The notes under the pieces were generated by a model. It was not told the origin of the DNA. It ran no database searches and worked only from the letters and a program-made list of their open reading frames with translations. From the NCBI GenBank assembly GCA_023374025.1, contig SIJG01000094.1, positions 103,763 through 167,762 on the forward strand: a stretch of 64,000 bases of DNA. The letters run 5' to 3'. Below, piece after piece: positions 25,901 through 34,681 of the stretch. A program made the translations under genes and the position numbers. Source of the stretch: Heterodera schachtii. Taxonomy: Eukaryota; Nematoda; Chromadorea; Rhabditida; Heteroderidae. Numbering within the stretch: the stretch's first letter is position 1; the number at the start of each line of letters is the position of its first letter.

Positions 25901-28900
25901 ATGCTGATGAGCATGATCAGCAGCGCCATTCCCGTTTTGGGCTTAATTAAGCCTCGCTTTCGTGGAACATGACGCTCCGGGGACCAAATCTCCCGGTTTC
26001 TCCGAGTCCTGGCCGACTTCCTTTGTTCAGCTCCAGGTACTGCTTGAACTTCTCGGACGTCTTTTCCGTCGTGTACTTCCTCCACGGGCTTGTTGGGAGT
26101 TCGTTCGAGTTCATTTTGTTGCTGTTCGACCGCTGGTGCTTCGGGAAATTCGCCCCCGATTTCGTCTGCCTGAACTGCTTGAGGTCCGTCTGTGCCAAAC
26201 CTATCTCCTCCTTCAGATCTCGTCGAATTCGGCTGAAACTTGGTAGGAACATTGAGGAGACTTGGGGCCATCGAACTATCTCCCAAATATTTTTTCTCAT
26301 GTTTCTGAGCCGAATGCGGGTGTTCCAAATTTCCCGCTTTTCCTTGTGCTGCCGACGGCACTTCTGCTGCTTTTTCGGAAACTGCCGACTTCAGCGGCGC
26401 CGTGTCGCCACCATTTTTTCCGTCCGAATCGTTGGGGCTCTTTTCTCGAGGACTGTCTTCCCGGATTTCTCGATTTGCTCTTCCGTCGGGATGTACAGCT
26501 TCGACTTCTCGTCCTCGCTTTTCGGCACTTTCTCCGCTTTCGTTTCCTTCATTTTTTCCGTCTTTTCTTGCTGCCGAGGGTGTGTTCTGTTCCCTCGCTT
26601 CGCTCTGAGTCTCGGCTGCTCGTACTTCACCTCCATGTCGTACATGTACTGCTTGATCGGCTTGATCATCCGTTTCGGCCCTTTTTGGCGGCGCTTCTTC
26701 CAATGGGCAAATTTTGTTGATTGGCCGTCCCCAAACCCTTCCGTTGGCCATTTTGATCATCACACTTCGGATGTGTTCGTTCGACCCTTTGATCTCGACA
26801 ATCCGCCCGATGGGCCATAAATTCCTTGGATGGAATTTGTCCTCGATTAGCACAACGTCGCCGATCTGCGGTGTGCCATGAGCATTCACTCGTCGCGCTG
26901 GGTGCGCCCAGCCTGCTTTATCTCTCAACACCAACAAATACTCTCGATGCCATCGTCTCCAAAAATGATCAAGCCGCTGCTGTGAGTCTCGCCATTGACG
27001 TGTTAACTGAAGATGAGGGGGCTCCCTCTGAACGGCTCGAATTTGAGGCTCTGGCGGTGGTTCGATCGCCAATCGTGTATTTTCCTGAATTAAATCGATC
27101 GGTCGAAGCGGGAGTGGATCACCCGCGGTGCTGTTGACGTAAGTGAGGGGTCGAGAGTTGATTGTCGCCTCAATCTCGGCTAAAATCGTTGAAAATGCGT
27201 CGTAATTGAGCACTGTGCCGGAGAGGGTCTTTTGCAATGCCCTCTTGACCAATTGAACTGCTCGTTCGAACACTCCGCCTGCCCACGGCGTATGCTGAGG
27301 GGTGAAGCGCCATTGAATGCCTTTTGAGTCGGCGAAGCTGATCGGGTCGGCTTTGGTGATCCCGAAATCCGCGAGAGTCTTGCCCACGATTGTGAATGTC
27401 GGGGCGTTGTCGCTGATGATGCGGGATGGTGCCCCGCGCCTTGCGATGAAGCGGCGGAGGACCATGATGAAGCTTTGAGCCGTCAAATCGCGAGTCGCTT
27501 CGATGTAAATGGCACGAGTCGTCAGGCAGGTGATCAGCAACACCCATGACTTTCTCCGCTGTCCGTTCTCGTCCGAAATTGCTGTGGGGCCAAGGTAATC
27601 GAGACCTACTGATTCGAATGGCAGTCGTCGTTGCACTCGGTCGGCTGGCAGCGGCGGCATTGGTGGAAGGGAATATGCTCCCATTTGCATTCGTCGGCAC
27701 GTTCGGCACTGTCCGATCACTTTGCGCACTTGTTGTCGGGCGCTGGGGGACCACCACCCCCTCAAAAACTCGGCCAATGTTCCGTCCACTCCCGAATGGT
27801 GGAGGCGCTCGTGAATCCCGTCGATGATAAGTGCTCCGGCTCTTGACTTTCTCGGCAGAATGATCGGGCGGCTCAACTCTGGCTCGTTGCACTGTCCGAT
27901 GCGGCTGATCAGTCGCTGAATCCCTCGATGATCCGGCTCGGTTTTCACGGATCCCGGCATTGAACCCTGCTCTTGAACGGCACGAATTAGAGCCAAGGTA
28001 GCTTCTTGAAGTTCACAGGCTTTCAGTGGTGCCAAATGCTTCCCTTCGATTTCGATCATTCGCTGTTTTGGGTCCATTTCCCCAATTGTTGCCGCTTCGG
28101 GCGTAATACCTTCGTTCGTACTTGACCGATCGGACTCAAATTTTGCAGGCGCATCGTGGAGGCCTTGGCCCTCAATCCTTCTGGACTCAATTTCAAAATT
28201 TCTTTCAGATTCTCGAGTTATTGCTTTTTCAATATCGATGATCGGCGGGTCTCCAATTTCGCTTCCCCGCCTTTTTCCGATCCGCTTTTTTATGATTCCG
28301 ATGAAGCGTTGCATCCAGGCGGTAGCGCGCTGTACTCTCGACCATCTGCTGCATCTCGTAAGCAAGGAACTCGGGAATTGCTCACTCTCGAGGCCAGGGG
28401 CTGTTTCATTTCGTACAATGAATGCTGATTGTCCCTCTTCCTGCCCCGCTGGAGAGGGTAGGCCCTCTTGATCAGGCTGAAACTCCAATTCGGTTGGCCA
28501 TTCCGTTCTCGGCCCGCGCAACCATTGAGGACCATTCCACCAATGATCGTTGTGTTGTAAGAGGGTGGGCACTTCCCCTCGTGTTGCCAAGTCCGCTGGG
28601 TTTTCGTTGGTTCGAATGTAGTGAAAAGTGGTCGCTGTCGCCTTTCTGATCTCGAAGAGTCGGTTGGCAACAAATTGTGGCTGCGGTGAAGCCGTTTTGA
28701 CCCAGTGAAGTGCGATCGTTGAGTCGCTCCAAATGTGTTGCTCCGCGATTGGATGGTGGAGTTGCTTTTCGATGAATGCTGCCAGCCGGACACCCAACAG
28801 AATGCCCATCAGCTCCATTCTCGGAATTGTGAACGTGGCGGCCGCTTTCTTTGGCTTGAGGCGTGATTTTGCCATGATGAGGCGGGAGTTGCACCCGCTT

Positions 28901-29826
28901 TCTCCTCCCGTTCGTATGTAAGCTGCTGCTGCATATGCGATTTCCGACGCATCCGTAAACACATGCAGTTGAAGCGGGTGGCCCATGCCCGCAGTTACGC
29001 CTCGAGGAATCACATTACTTTCCCCCTCCCAACTTGCCAAAATGTGCTCCCATTCTCGAGCTTCCTCCCGGGACAAAGGAGTGTCCCATTCGTGGTTGTC
29101 GTCCCACAGCTTTTGGAAGAACAGCTTCGCCTTGAGGGTCGCCGGGCAGACCAAGCCGAGCGGGTCGAACAGGCTGGCGACGCTGCTCAGCACCGTTCTG
29201 CGTGTGGTGCTGATCGGAGTGCCGGGCTCGCTCCCGGGGTACTTCATTCGTATTTCGTCTGTCTCCGCATTCCATTCGAGTCCCAAGACTTTGGCCGTCG
29301 TTTTGCCGAGGAAATCCGCGTCCGAAAAGCTGTTGTTGAGCGTCTCGTCGTTGCTCAAGAATTCCCGAAGGTTCATCCGCGCGTCCGCAAACATTCGTTT
29401 CGCCTCTCGTCCTTTATAGGCGGCTTCCTCCACTGTGTCCGCCGGGATAAGCACATTGTCCACGTATGTGTCCCGAATGAGTTCCTCCGCGAAGTTCGAG
29501 TCGTATTTGCGCAAATGATGTCGTACAACGGCGGCGAGGCAAAAGGGGCTTGGCGTGAGCCCAAATGCGAGGCGTCGAAATCGGTATGTCACCAAATTGT
29601 CCGTTGTCACTGGCCGAAATGGGTCGCGCACCCACAAAAATTTGCACACATCTCTGTCGTCCTCCTCAATCCCGACCATGAGAAATGCTTTCTCGACATC
29701 GGCGATCACATGGCACTCGGCATGCTCGGAACCGAATGAGCATACCGGCCAAATCCGGCAACCAAACTGGGCCTCTGAGTAGGCAGTCGTTGAGGGAAGG
29801 TACCCCTCGTGTGTGTGCGCTCGCAT
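21685..29826 (-). CDS. RT-RNase H-integrase-glycoprotein-tail long frame
   Basis: 2713 codons; the true pol part begins near 29.73 kb after a frame change. In order: RT fingers/palm (HVIADVEKAFLM near 29.70 kb; YVDN at about residue 123, where most RTs have YxDD, a form I recall in other nematode BEL elements), RNase H (HVFTDASE near 28.95 kb), integrase zinc region, integrase core with D (GLDYLGP), D (SDNAPT) and E (FERAVQ) at 27.6-27.25 kb, DUF5641-like end (to 26.7 kb), a charged low-complexity linker, the glycoprotein segment (residues ~1300-2070) and a tail of ~630 residues. No stop separates integrase from glycoprotein, so the glycoprotein is made either as part of a polyprotein or from a spliced mRNA starting near 25929. 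Confidence 0.88.
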   Translation of the reverse strand: MRAHTHEGYLPSTTAYSEAQFGCRIWPVCSFGSEHAECHVIADVEKAFLMVGIEEDDRDVCKFLWVRDPFRPVTTDNLVTYRFRRLAFGLTPSPFCLAAVVRHHLRKYDSNFAEELIRDTYVDNVLIPADTVEEAAYKGREAKRMFADARMNLREFLSNDETLNNSFSDADFLGKTTAKVLGLEWNAETDEIRMKYPGSEPGTPISTTRRTVLSSVASLFDPLGLVCPATLKAKLFFQKLWDDNHEWDTPLSREEAREWEHILASWEGESNVIPRGVTAGMGHPLQLHVFTDASEIAYAAAAYIRTGGESGCNSRLIMAKSRLKPKKAAATFTIPRMELMGILLGVRLAAFIEKQLHHPIAEQHIWSDSTIALHWVKTASPQPQFVANRLFEIRKATATTFHYIRTNENPADLATRGEVPTLLQHNDHWWNGPQWLRGPRTEWPTELEFQPDQEGLPSPAGQEEGQSAFIVRNETAPGLESEQFPSSLLTRCSRWSRVQRATAWMQRFIGIIKKRIGKRRGSEIGDPPIIDIEKAITRESERNFEIESRRIEGQGLHDAPAKFESDRSSTNEGITPEAATIGEMDPKQRMIEIEGKHLAPLKACELQEATLALIRAVQEQGSMPGSVKTEPDHRGIQRLISRIGQCNEPELSRPIILPRKSRAGALIIDGIHERLHHSGVDGTLAEFLRGWWSPSARQQVRKVIGQCRTCRRMQMGAYSLPPMPPLPADRVQRRLPFESVGLDYLGPTAISDENGQRRKSWVLLITCLTTRAIYIEATRDLTAQSFIMVLRRFIARRGAPSRIISDNAPTFTIVGKTLADFGITKADPISFADSKGIQWRFTPQHTPWAGGVFERAVQLVKRALQKTLSGTVLNYDAFSTILAEIEATINSRPLTYVNSTAGDPLPLRPIDLIQENTRLAIEPPPEPQIRAVQREPPHLQLTRQWRDSQQRLDHFWRRWHREYLLVLRDKAGWAHPARRVNAHGTPQIGDVVLIEDKFHPRNLWPIGRIVEIKGSNEHIRSVMIKMANGRVWGRPINKICPLEEAPPKRAETDDQADQAVHVRHGGEVRAAETQSEAREQNTPSAARKDGKNEGNESGESAEKRGREVEAVHPDGRANREIREDSPREKSPNDSDGKNGGDTAPLKSAVSEKAAEVPSAAQGKAGNLEHPHSAQKHEKKYLGDSSMAPSLLNVPTKFQPNSTRSEGGDRFGTDGPQAVQADEIGGEFPEAPAVEQQQNELERTPNKPVEEVHDGKDVREVQAVPGAEQRKSARTRRNREIWSPERHVPRKRGLIKPKTGMALLIMLISIVGTFGCQPSIRSSGMDPNLPFQEGPKMPCTMECAKRGVTIVSGRELNKLEICCADGCWATMPKSTDVNYELPAEELIHGYHCHGKCWWGNNAPFNTTRRCPAKSECDLIQCAICWEQFANPRCFPRWTMSMVGIGMAFLLAVMGCICPILGRCWSGAAALGQAIAWGAKYPIRLFNWVTGGQIAPPTAAQVEIKLKRGARKARTRVRELQQQLQLARRARAAAHAWRQPERNQRTFRGTVAAGLLPLLLLIGTALASKPLSVTVRSEDCARTAKGLQCAGTAATIITLLPADQINSFVIRTQQDELLGTVRLRLASITMVCVPKTESWLRSYTISTVAVKRCPSAGSCRDNNCSTLNSRVMVPELNELNHRPGHSMCMSSTSFWHNSCGLPTASCLFYRWAAVPTSTTVFEEFSCIEWDLQLSAWIEIETNNGQIETQRLTLHPGVPEKWGNMTIAVIPTSLPPMPILSAYFISDGRAMAMGKPISSDLHCADEEAARGFDKCQLAIGSCQKCAPNHENGTVHCHCRNLEIERVLNNPEHRLPLDVGRLHVHNKGPTVQAEFQYTPVQVQIQLNGLELVSEYSNTKCWVGSPQLSGCYRCISGATFEAMCRTDYGTALAKIKCADGTMFGLHCGGNGTTTTESIPFDRSEIFTECQVKCPAGTTKFKLKGGLAFIPKQQQFGFSQRDSASGHIEPGSTFTLTMPNWGFDPFPLLRLLSTGQWLLIAVASGIIALAALFVFIKFNPHFRLYRSLAALAFVALIGKGEAVGTGFNSRLITNSDISSIHPTIPSLRPTFSPKFSHFFTSLIYSKIVGPKTTGQQQKTAFPFINKSDLDKNLCPSNKRRATGDVYPFLLFTSAGAIALFTILRCPIRRRRRVMPFVPTPPTPLIVLCLLQLGQGICTCSQSALGQLEEKGGGFGPPLQPKVTPHGRAKSLFFISEIGDKPDSSVQAKHLAKIGTISPHHFRVQTPIPPMSEFENGGFGTAEQSEQGGDENPAAAQNGPKFRGLGQPKPLPPKSDSRTVADEVAELGHDNWAEDPFERAAVERFLRSREQSGWRMVHERSGQVVPVPFILGHLPARQQVISPGWTVQRYFSQHRMRALQHPDWACIFVQGGNVGTSKRSRARQRRGQFPWRFLEEHADWIALEHLQFCRMEEVAAEDEYGRDGALVDPWQLETGTETEQWSLESEVGWPQKEKDDGAPFSSQHWERNGGNGCQFIGKSPPLPEGWCPSQPNSPTIHNFDCANGGKPLRPLPSNRSPNFRPIDQIMPRKSNNDGFSRYQRRLRQTDELGSAILENNNRLKQYRSERRGGEPHARALRHRQVQMIDSYERALRRLAPDNRRELVIKFPTMTDIIVHGAHLSSMEQYQQQTKDGPRAPNMRSQVVVVPNRQEEEREKKSGGR
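23590..25929 (-). CDS. Gn/Gc-like membrane glycoprotein segment
   Basis: In-frame part of the 21685-29826 frame, from a Met with a signal-peptide-like start (MALLIMLISIVGTFGC). Layout: Cys-rich ectodomain (~125 residues), a hydrophobic span (MVGIGMAFLLAVMGCICPIL near 25.5 kb), a basic cytosolic stretch, a second hydrophobic signal-like span (LLPLLLLIGTALA near 25.15 kb), a long Cys-rich ectodomain with N-glycosylation motifs, and a final membrane span (LLIAVASGIIALAALFVFI, 23.69-23.75 kb). This resembles the phlebovirus G2 (class II fusion protein) family known in nematode BEL elements; the call is by layout and cysteine pattern, not by alignment. Expected role is membrane fusion or cell-to-cell transfer. 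Confidence 0.65.
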
Positions 29827-30697
29827 CGTAGACGACCCGCAGCTTTTTGGGCGTGATCACTGCTTGGTGAGGGATGAAGTGTTCGCGTTTACCGGCTCCG
29901 ATCGTCGTTTCCTCGATTATTGCGGCATTGAGCTGATCAGTGATCACTGTGGTGTACTGCTTGAGCACCTCGGGAGTCCTTTGCAGCCGTTGAAGCATTG
30001 TCGTTAGCCGTCGATAGGCCATGCTGAAATTGTTAGGTAAAGCGGGGTGGCACTCCCGCCATGGCAGTCGAATGGAGTAGCGCCCGTCGTTGAGTTGGCG
30101 CACTGATCGCTCGAATTGGATCACTGCTTGCGCATCCGCGTCGTCTGTCGGGTCGTCTCTGATCCCGATTGCTTCCAATGACCAAAATTGCTCAACTGCT
30201 CTGATCGGCGGCATTTGATCGCGTTCATCTTCTCCGCATGGCAAGGTCATGAACACGGACGGAGCGGGAGTTGCCCCGCTGCTCACTTGGAACCGTTCGC
30301 CGCACAAAATTGGCCCAAACACCGTGTCGACAATGTACGTGCCGCTTTCCGTTTTCCGAAAGCCGGTCACGAAATCCCAGAATTTTCGAATTCCGATCAG
30401 CAGCTGTGGTTGTGTTGTCTGTGTGACAGTTCTCAGGTCGCCTTCGGGTACTGCTCCCGACTCGATGAGCTCTGTTCTGATCGGTGTGCAGATCAGAGGC
30501 ACTTCCGCCACCTCAATGCTCTCCCATCCGCCATCAATCCGCTTGAGTCGCAGGCGATAAGTTGCGGATCGGATCCGCTGCTTTTTCCCCCCAAAAACTT
30601 GCACTGTCAATGGTCGCCTTTCGGTCGGCTTTGGTCCGAGATATTGAATTAGCTCAGTCTCTGCACAGTCGAGATGGCTTCCCGGATCGAACAGCAA
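29666..30697 (-). CDS. BEL/Pao protease and N-terminal reverse transcriptase
   Basis: A 343-codon frame that continues pol in another phase. It opens with an aspartic-protease-like segment (LLFDPGSHLDC, a variant of the usual D-S/T-G-S motif), then the A17-type linker, then the start of RT (LRVVYDASAHTRGVPSLND, the conserved N-terminal RT block). The frame then degenerates into out-of-phase sequence near 29.73 kb, where RT continues in the frame of 21685-29826. Together with the gag/protease shift, this means no continuous pol in this copy unless both sites are frameshifted during translation. Confidence 0.8.
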   Translation of the reverse strand: MLFDPGSHLDCAETELIQYLGPKPTERRPLTVQVFGGKKQRIRSATYRLRLKRIDGGWESIEVAEVPLICTPIRTELIESGAVPEGDLRTVTQTTQPQLLIGIRKFWDFVTGFRKTESGTYIVDTVFGPILCGERFQVSSGATPAPSVFMTLPCGEDERDQMPPIRAVEQFWSLEAIGIRDDPTDDADAQAVIQFERSVRQLNDGRYSIRLPWRECHPALPNNFSMAYRRLTTMLQRLQRTPEVLKQYTTVITDQLNAAIIEETTIGAGKREHFIPHQAVITPKKLRVVYDASAHTRGVPSLNDCLLRGPVWLPDLAGMLIRFRACRVPCDRRCRESISHGRD

Positions 30698-33119
30698 TGT
30701 TGTTAGGCATTCGTCGTCGCCCTTCTTCTGCTGCTGCGGTCACTTTGCGTATCATTTGTTGGGCCGGGACTCGGCTTCCCAAAGGCGGTGAAAGCCCGTT
30801 GTTCCCCGGCATTCGTCTCGGATACTGTCTCGACTGATTCAGCTCCTCTCGTGCTGTAGTGACGTGAGTGGGTTGATCCATCCCACTGATCAGCATCGCG
30901 TGGTTGTTTTCCTTTCGTTCGTGTTCTCCGACGGGCCGGGATTGGCTTCCCGGTTGGTTTTTCCAGCACATCAGCCAATGATGATCGTCGCTTCGGCATG
31001 TGTCACATCGAACCGGTCGTTGGCACTGTTCAAATGAGTGATCAGAGCCCAGGCAGCGCAGACATCTCTTCTGCTCAATCAATCGCTTCCTCCGTGCCTG
31101 AGGCGTCGAGTAGGCGCGGCACTCACTCGGCCGATGTCCGCTTTTCAGACAAAACGAACAATTCCCCCTCCCGAAGCTTGGAGGAGGCCCATTTGGCGTG
31201 AAGCGGGGCCCATTCCCGCCTTTGTGTCCGTTCTCGTTGCCGCGCGCCAATGTTCGTTCGGTGAAACGGGCATTCATCCCGTACTGCTCTTCTTTTCGTG
31301 TTCCGTTGGGCTGCGCACGGGTTTGTTGGTTGTCCCGTACCATAAATGCTCTTTGAAATGGCTCCCGACCTGCTTTGCCTCCTCGTCCCGTCTGATCACG
31401 CTCGGTTCGGTGATCAGTGCGTACTTCCGGGTCTTTCATTGCTGCCAATGCTGACTCTGCTGACCGCATGCACCGTACTTGCGCCGCCACCGCTCTCCTG
31501 AACTCGCGCACTGACCATTTCGATCCCATCATGCTTTCTCTGATCCGCAATTCCGTGAGCACTCGCACCGGCAATTTTGCCTCCAGCAATGGCCCAAATG
31601 AGTCGTCGTCCACGTTCGCTCCGAGCTGCTCGAGTTGGCAAACGCATCGCTCAAATTCGTCGATCATCGTCGTCAAGCTGTTCACATTGTCCTTTGCCGG
31701 TGCCAAATGAAGAAGCCGGGCCCGAATTGCCCGCTGTAAATCGTCCGTGTCGCCGAATCGCTCTTTCAAAAGTTGCACGACCACCGGGTAGTTGCCGTCG
31801 GAGGGAGGGTAGACTTCGACAGCCCGACGGGCTGGCGATCCCTCCTTTAAGCAGCGCAGGAGATGAAGCTGCTTCTCGAACCCGGGAATGGGTTTGTCGT
31901 CCACAGCTCGCTTGAAATAGGCCCAAAATGTCGTCCAATCCTCGGGCTTTCCGGAAAATGTCGGCGGTTGAAGCCGAACGGTCTCGAATGTTGTCATCCC
32001 CGCGATTTCGTCCCTCCCGTGCTTCCGATCGTGTTCTCCATCTTCTCGAGCATGCTGTCGAATCGGGTATGTTTGTCGCTCCCGATAGTCGTCGTTCACG
32101 TGAGCCTGCTGCTTTTCGATTTTGGGTTGCATCAGTGCCGGCCGGTGGGCTGTTGCTGGGGGAAACGCCCCCATCTCGTCTCGATTTCGATTGACCCATT
32201 CTCGTGCTGGGTTCGTCACTCTCATGCTGGCGACGGACAGCACTTTGGCACGTCGCTGAAAAATCCCGTCCAAATTCGACATGACGGGTGTCGCGACTCG
32301 TCCCATCGGTCTTCGGTTGTGTTGCTGTACAACTTGTCCGTCGTTTTGCCATCGTTTGGCCGCCACTTGGAAGGATCTCTCCCATTCTTCCATGTTCCGA
32401 TTTTCCAGTGGAGGTGGGTCGTCCCCCACCGGATGGCTGTTGTTGGTCCCGAGTGACCCGCTCAATCGAGATCGCGCGATTGCTTCTTCTTCATCCTCGA
32501 GTGCTCGTCGCATCGTCCTTAAGTCTCCGATGTGCTCGTCCGCAATTTGAAGCAGTTCAGCTGGTGTTGGATGGTTTCGCAACTGCAATTCTTTCGTTGC
32601 TGCCGGCAGTGGCGCTGTCAGTATGTCGTAGAAGAAGTCCTGGTAACCTGCGGGTTCGGCTCCCGCTGCTGCCATTCCGATCTCGAAATGTCCTTGGAAA
32701 ATTTGGGTCGCTTCCTGGAGTCCCCTCTCCATGGCCAAAAGTCGCGCCGCTTGGTACCCTGCCTCCCCTTCGGTAAGGTCTTGGTCGATCACTTCCCGAG
32801 CTTCCGCTATCCGAGCGGCGAGAGTCCCGGATGCTCTCTCGATTCTGTCCCGCGCTGTCCGTACGGGAATGGAGACACTTCGCAAATTGCGTGATGGGAA
32901 GGGCAGCACCCCTTGCTGATTTGTCCCCACGCCTGTCGCCATGTTGCTCCCTCTCGCTGCTTCATTTGCTCTGGCAACTTTGTGTTGCCCTCCGTTGGCT
33001 GACGCAACGGGATCATTCCCGTCCTGCACATTTTCGTCGTGCCGTGCGCCGTCGTGGTGGCCCTCATTCGCTGGGTTCATGTTGCTCTCGCTTCCGTTGT
33101 CGAACTCGAATTGTTGCAT
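30654..33119 (-). CDS. BEL/Pao Gag
   Basis: 821-codon frame starting about 50 bp after the 5' LTR. The N-terminal half is charged and helical-looking. The middle contains the BEL/Pao gag core (DUF1759-like; LQPPTFSGKPEDWTTFWAYF at about 31.9-32.0 kb). The C-terminal part has three zinc knuckles of the CX2CX4HX4C type (CSFCLKSGHRPSEC near 31140, CLRCLGSDHSFEQC near 31040, CDTCRSDDHHWLMC near 30990). It should package RNA and form cytoplasmic particles. It ends in a different frame from the protease. The natural gag-pol of this group is usually one frame, so the break near 30.71 kb is probably a single-base indel. Confidence 0.85.
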   Translation of the reverse strand: MQQFEFDNGSESNMNPANEGHHDGARHDENVQDGNDPVASANGGQHKVARANEAARGSNMATGVGTNQQGVLPFPSRNLRSVSIPVRTARDRIERASGTLAARIAEAREVIDQDLTEGEAGYQAARLLAMERGLQEATQIFQGHFEIGMAAAGAEPAGYQDFFYDILTAPLPAATKELQLRNHPTPAELLQIADEHIGDLRTMRRALEDEEEAIARSRLSGSLGTNNSHPVGDDPPPLENRNMEEWERSFQVAAKRWQNDGQVVQQHNRRPMGRVATPVMSNLDGIFQRRAKVLSVASMRVTNPAREWVNRNRDEMGAFPPATAHRPALMQPKIEKQQAHVNDDYRERQTYPIRQHAREDGEHDRKHGRDEIAGMTTFETVRLQPPTFSGKPEDWTTFWAYFKRAVDDKPIPGFEKQLHLLRCLKEGSPARRAVEVYPPSDGNYPVVVQLLKERFGDTDDLQRAIRARLLHLAPAKDNVNSLTTMIDEFERCVCQLEQLGANVDDDSFGPLLEAKLPVRVLTELRIRESMMGSKWSVREFRRAVAAQVRCMRSAESALAAMKDPEVRTDHRTERDQTGRGGKAGREPFQRAFMVRDNQQTRAQPNGTRKEEQYGMNARFTERTLARGNENGHKGGNGPRFTPNGPPPSFGRGNCSFCLKSGHRPSECRAYSTPQARRKRLIEQKRCLRCLGSDHSFEQCQRPVRCDTCRSDDHHWLMCWKNQPGSQSRPVGEHERKENNHAMLISGMDQPTHVTTAREELNQSRQYPRRMPGNNGLSPPLGSRVPAQQMIRKVTAAAEEGRRRMPNNIAVRSGKPSRLCRD

Positions 33120-33151
33120 TTGTTGTCTCTGGAAATGTTGCGCTGGAGGCC

Positions 33152-33169
33152 CCCTGCTAACGGCACCAG
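33152..33169 (-). promoter_or_regulatory. Primer-binding-type site
   Basis: In element orientation, two bases after the 5' LTR, the sequence TGGTGCCGTTAGC starts with the TGG expected to pair with a tRNA 3' CCA. The tRNA was not identified. Confidence 0.55.
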
Positions 33170-33171
33170 TT

Positions 33172-34681
33172 TGTCGCCAATCTTTTATTTTGCGCCGCGC
33201 GCTTGGGGTTGGGGTGGGCCAAGCTGAGGCGGGATTGGTTCCCGCTCCTCTTCACCGCTCTCGTCCCTTTTGTCTCTACTCACTCCGCTCGCTGTGCCGT
33301 AAAGGGAATGGCCCCTTTTTTCGCCGTTCGCTCTGATGGGTCTGATGCTGCTGACCGATCCGATCAGCGCCAAAGGGGGACGAGAATGGGAGGGGGGAGG
33401 GGTGACAAATTTGGACTGATGCTCGAGGGAATTGTGCAGCGATTGCTGCTTGCTTAACGGCACCACCGACAAGGTTTGGAGAAGGGCTTGTCGGACCCCT
33501 TTGACTCGACGACCACGGGTTTCGACTCCCGTTTACTGCGGCGGACACTCCGGCTGGTGGGAGTCCGCTTTGATCGATGCGCGCTTCTCCGGCTGGTGGG
33601 AGTTGCGCTGACGAACGGCACCGTCCTTTCGTCGGACGATTTGGCGCCGCTCGGCTCTTCCTTCCTTCACTGCCCTGCTTGGACTTGACGACGACGGGAG
33701 TTCACACCCGTCTCTTCAGTTGCTCCTACTGGTGGGAGACTGAACTGCTCGAATTTGCCGCTGCTTCGGGCCACTCCCGAATTTTCCCCTATTGCTGACG
33801 GGAGGGGAATTTGGGATCGAGGAGGGTTGAGGGAAAAGACGTAGGCGAATGTGATGGAGTGAGGAGGGTCTTTTTCCCTCCTTACCGTGTCCCCCGAGAA
33901 CGAATCCGAGACTCCGATTCCGACACGAAATTTATTAAAGAAGCGATCGACGAATTAAAAATGCGTAAAATGGTGAAAATTGATCGAAAAGTCCAGCAAA
34001 ACGAATAAAACGAATGATCCGTGGGGGGAAGGAAGCGAAGAGAGCGACCCCTTGGCCGGGGCCGCTTAAATAGACAATTCGAAAAATGGGCGGAGAGACA
34101 GACGGCACGATAATGCGATGAGAAAATGGGGCAAAAAATGGGCAGAAATTGTGATGTGAAAAATGTGAACAAAGAAATGGCGCACAAAAATAAAATGTAA
34201 ATTGGCAGATGCGAAGAGTTAAGGAAAATGAAAAGAAAGAACTTTGTGCAAAATTGTTTTGCACAAAGTTTGGGCCAGAGATTAGCCAGCCGATGAGAAA
34301 TGAATTTGAAAAGAAGTGAAAATGGGACAAAAAATAGGTGAAATGATAATGGCTGGTACGATTAAATGGAGAGGAAAGTGATCAAATGGAGAGGAAAGTG
34401 ATCAAAATCAGCGATTGAGGAATTGATGAATCGGGAGTCCGCCCGAACGTCTCGTCGCCTTTTTGCTCTTTTTCTTCCGGTATTTCTTCGTCTTTGACGG
34501 TCCGGCCCATGTGCTCGTGCTTGGTCCCGAGAAAACGGACTCCCCGTAACGGTCCTCCTCGTCTGTGTCAAGCTCTCTCCCGATTCTCGGTCCCTCGGCA
34601 TCCCTGTTGAACGCGAGCACGCGCGCACGCCGTGGCGGGTTGGCACCCGCCTTCTCGTTGCCAATCAAAAAATTGGCGACA
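33172..34681 (-). repeat. BEL/Pao 5' LTR
   Basis: 1510 bp direct repeat of 19821-21313. The termini are a perfect short inverted repeat, TGTCGCC...GGCGACA. The reverse strand of its outer part encodes the same open frame tail found in the 3' LTR (34408-34681). It differs from the 3' LTR mainly at the inner end next to TGTCGCCAATC, and by scattered substitutions; by eye roughly 93-95% identical. Confidence 0.92.

Larger units (their letters stand above)
19821..34681 (-). mobile_element. BEL/Pao LTR retrotransposon with glycoprotein gene
   Basis: A 14.86 kb element reading on the minus strand: 5' LTR, primer-binding-type site, gag, protease/RT, RNase H, integrase, membrane glycoprotein, additional frames, polypurine tract, 3' LTR. 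The domain order and three-knuckle gag are typical of BEL/Pao, and a phlebovirus-like glycoprotein downstream of integrase is known in nematode members (Ascaris Tas, C. elegans Cer13). The body is GC-rich compared with the AT-rich left flank. The LTRs differ by several percent and pol has two frameshifts, so this copy is probably old and not autonomous. No matching target duplication is present: left flank is AT-rich noncoding, right flank is a coding exon. Confidence 0.92.

Noticed and set aside
26391..26820. Plus-strand frame of 283 codons at 25969-26820
   Set aside because: Antisense of the charged linker between integrase and glycoprotein; no domain.
29440..29470. YVDN in place of YVDD as proof of a dead reverse transcriptase
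   Set aside because: To my memory nematode BEL/Pao elements often carry YVDN, so it is not counted as a defect; an alignment would settle it.
30188..32894. Plus-strand frames of 90-200 codons opposite gag and pol
   Set aside because: Antisense shadows of the GC-rich gag/pol sequence; Cys/Ser/Arg-rich and without domains.
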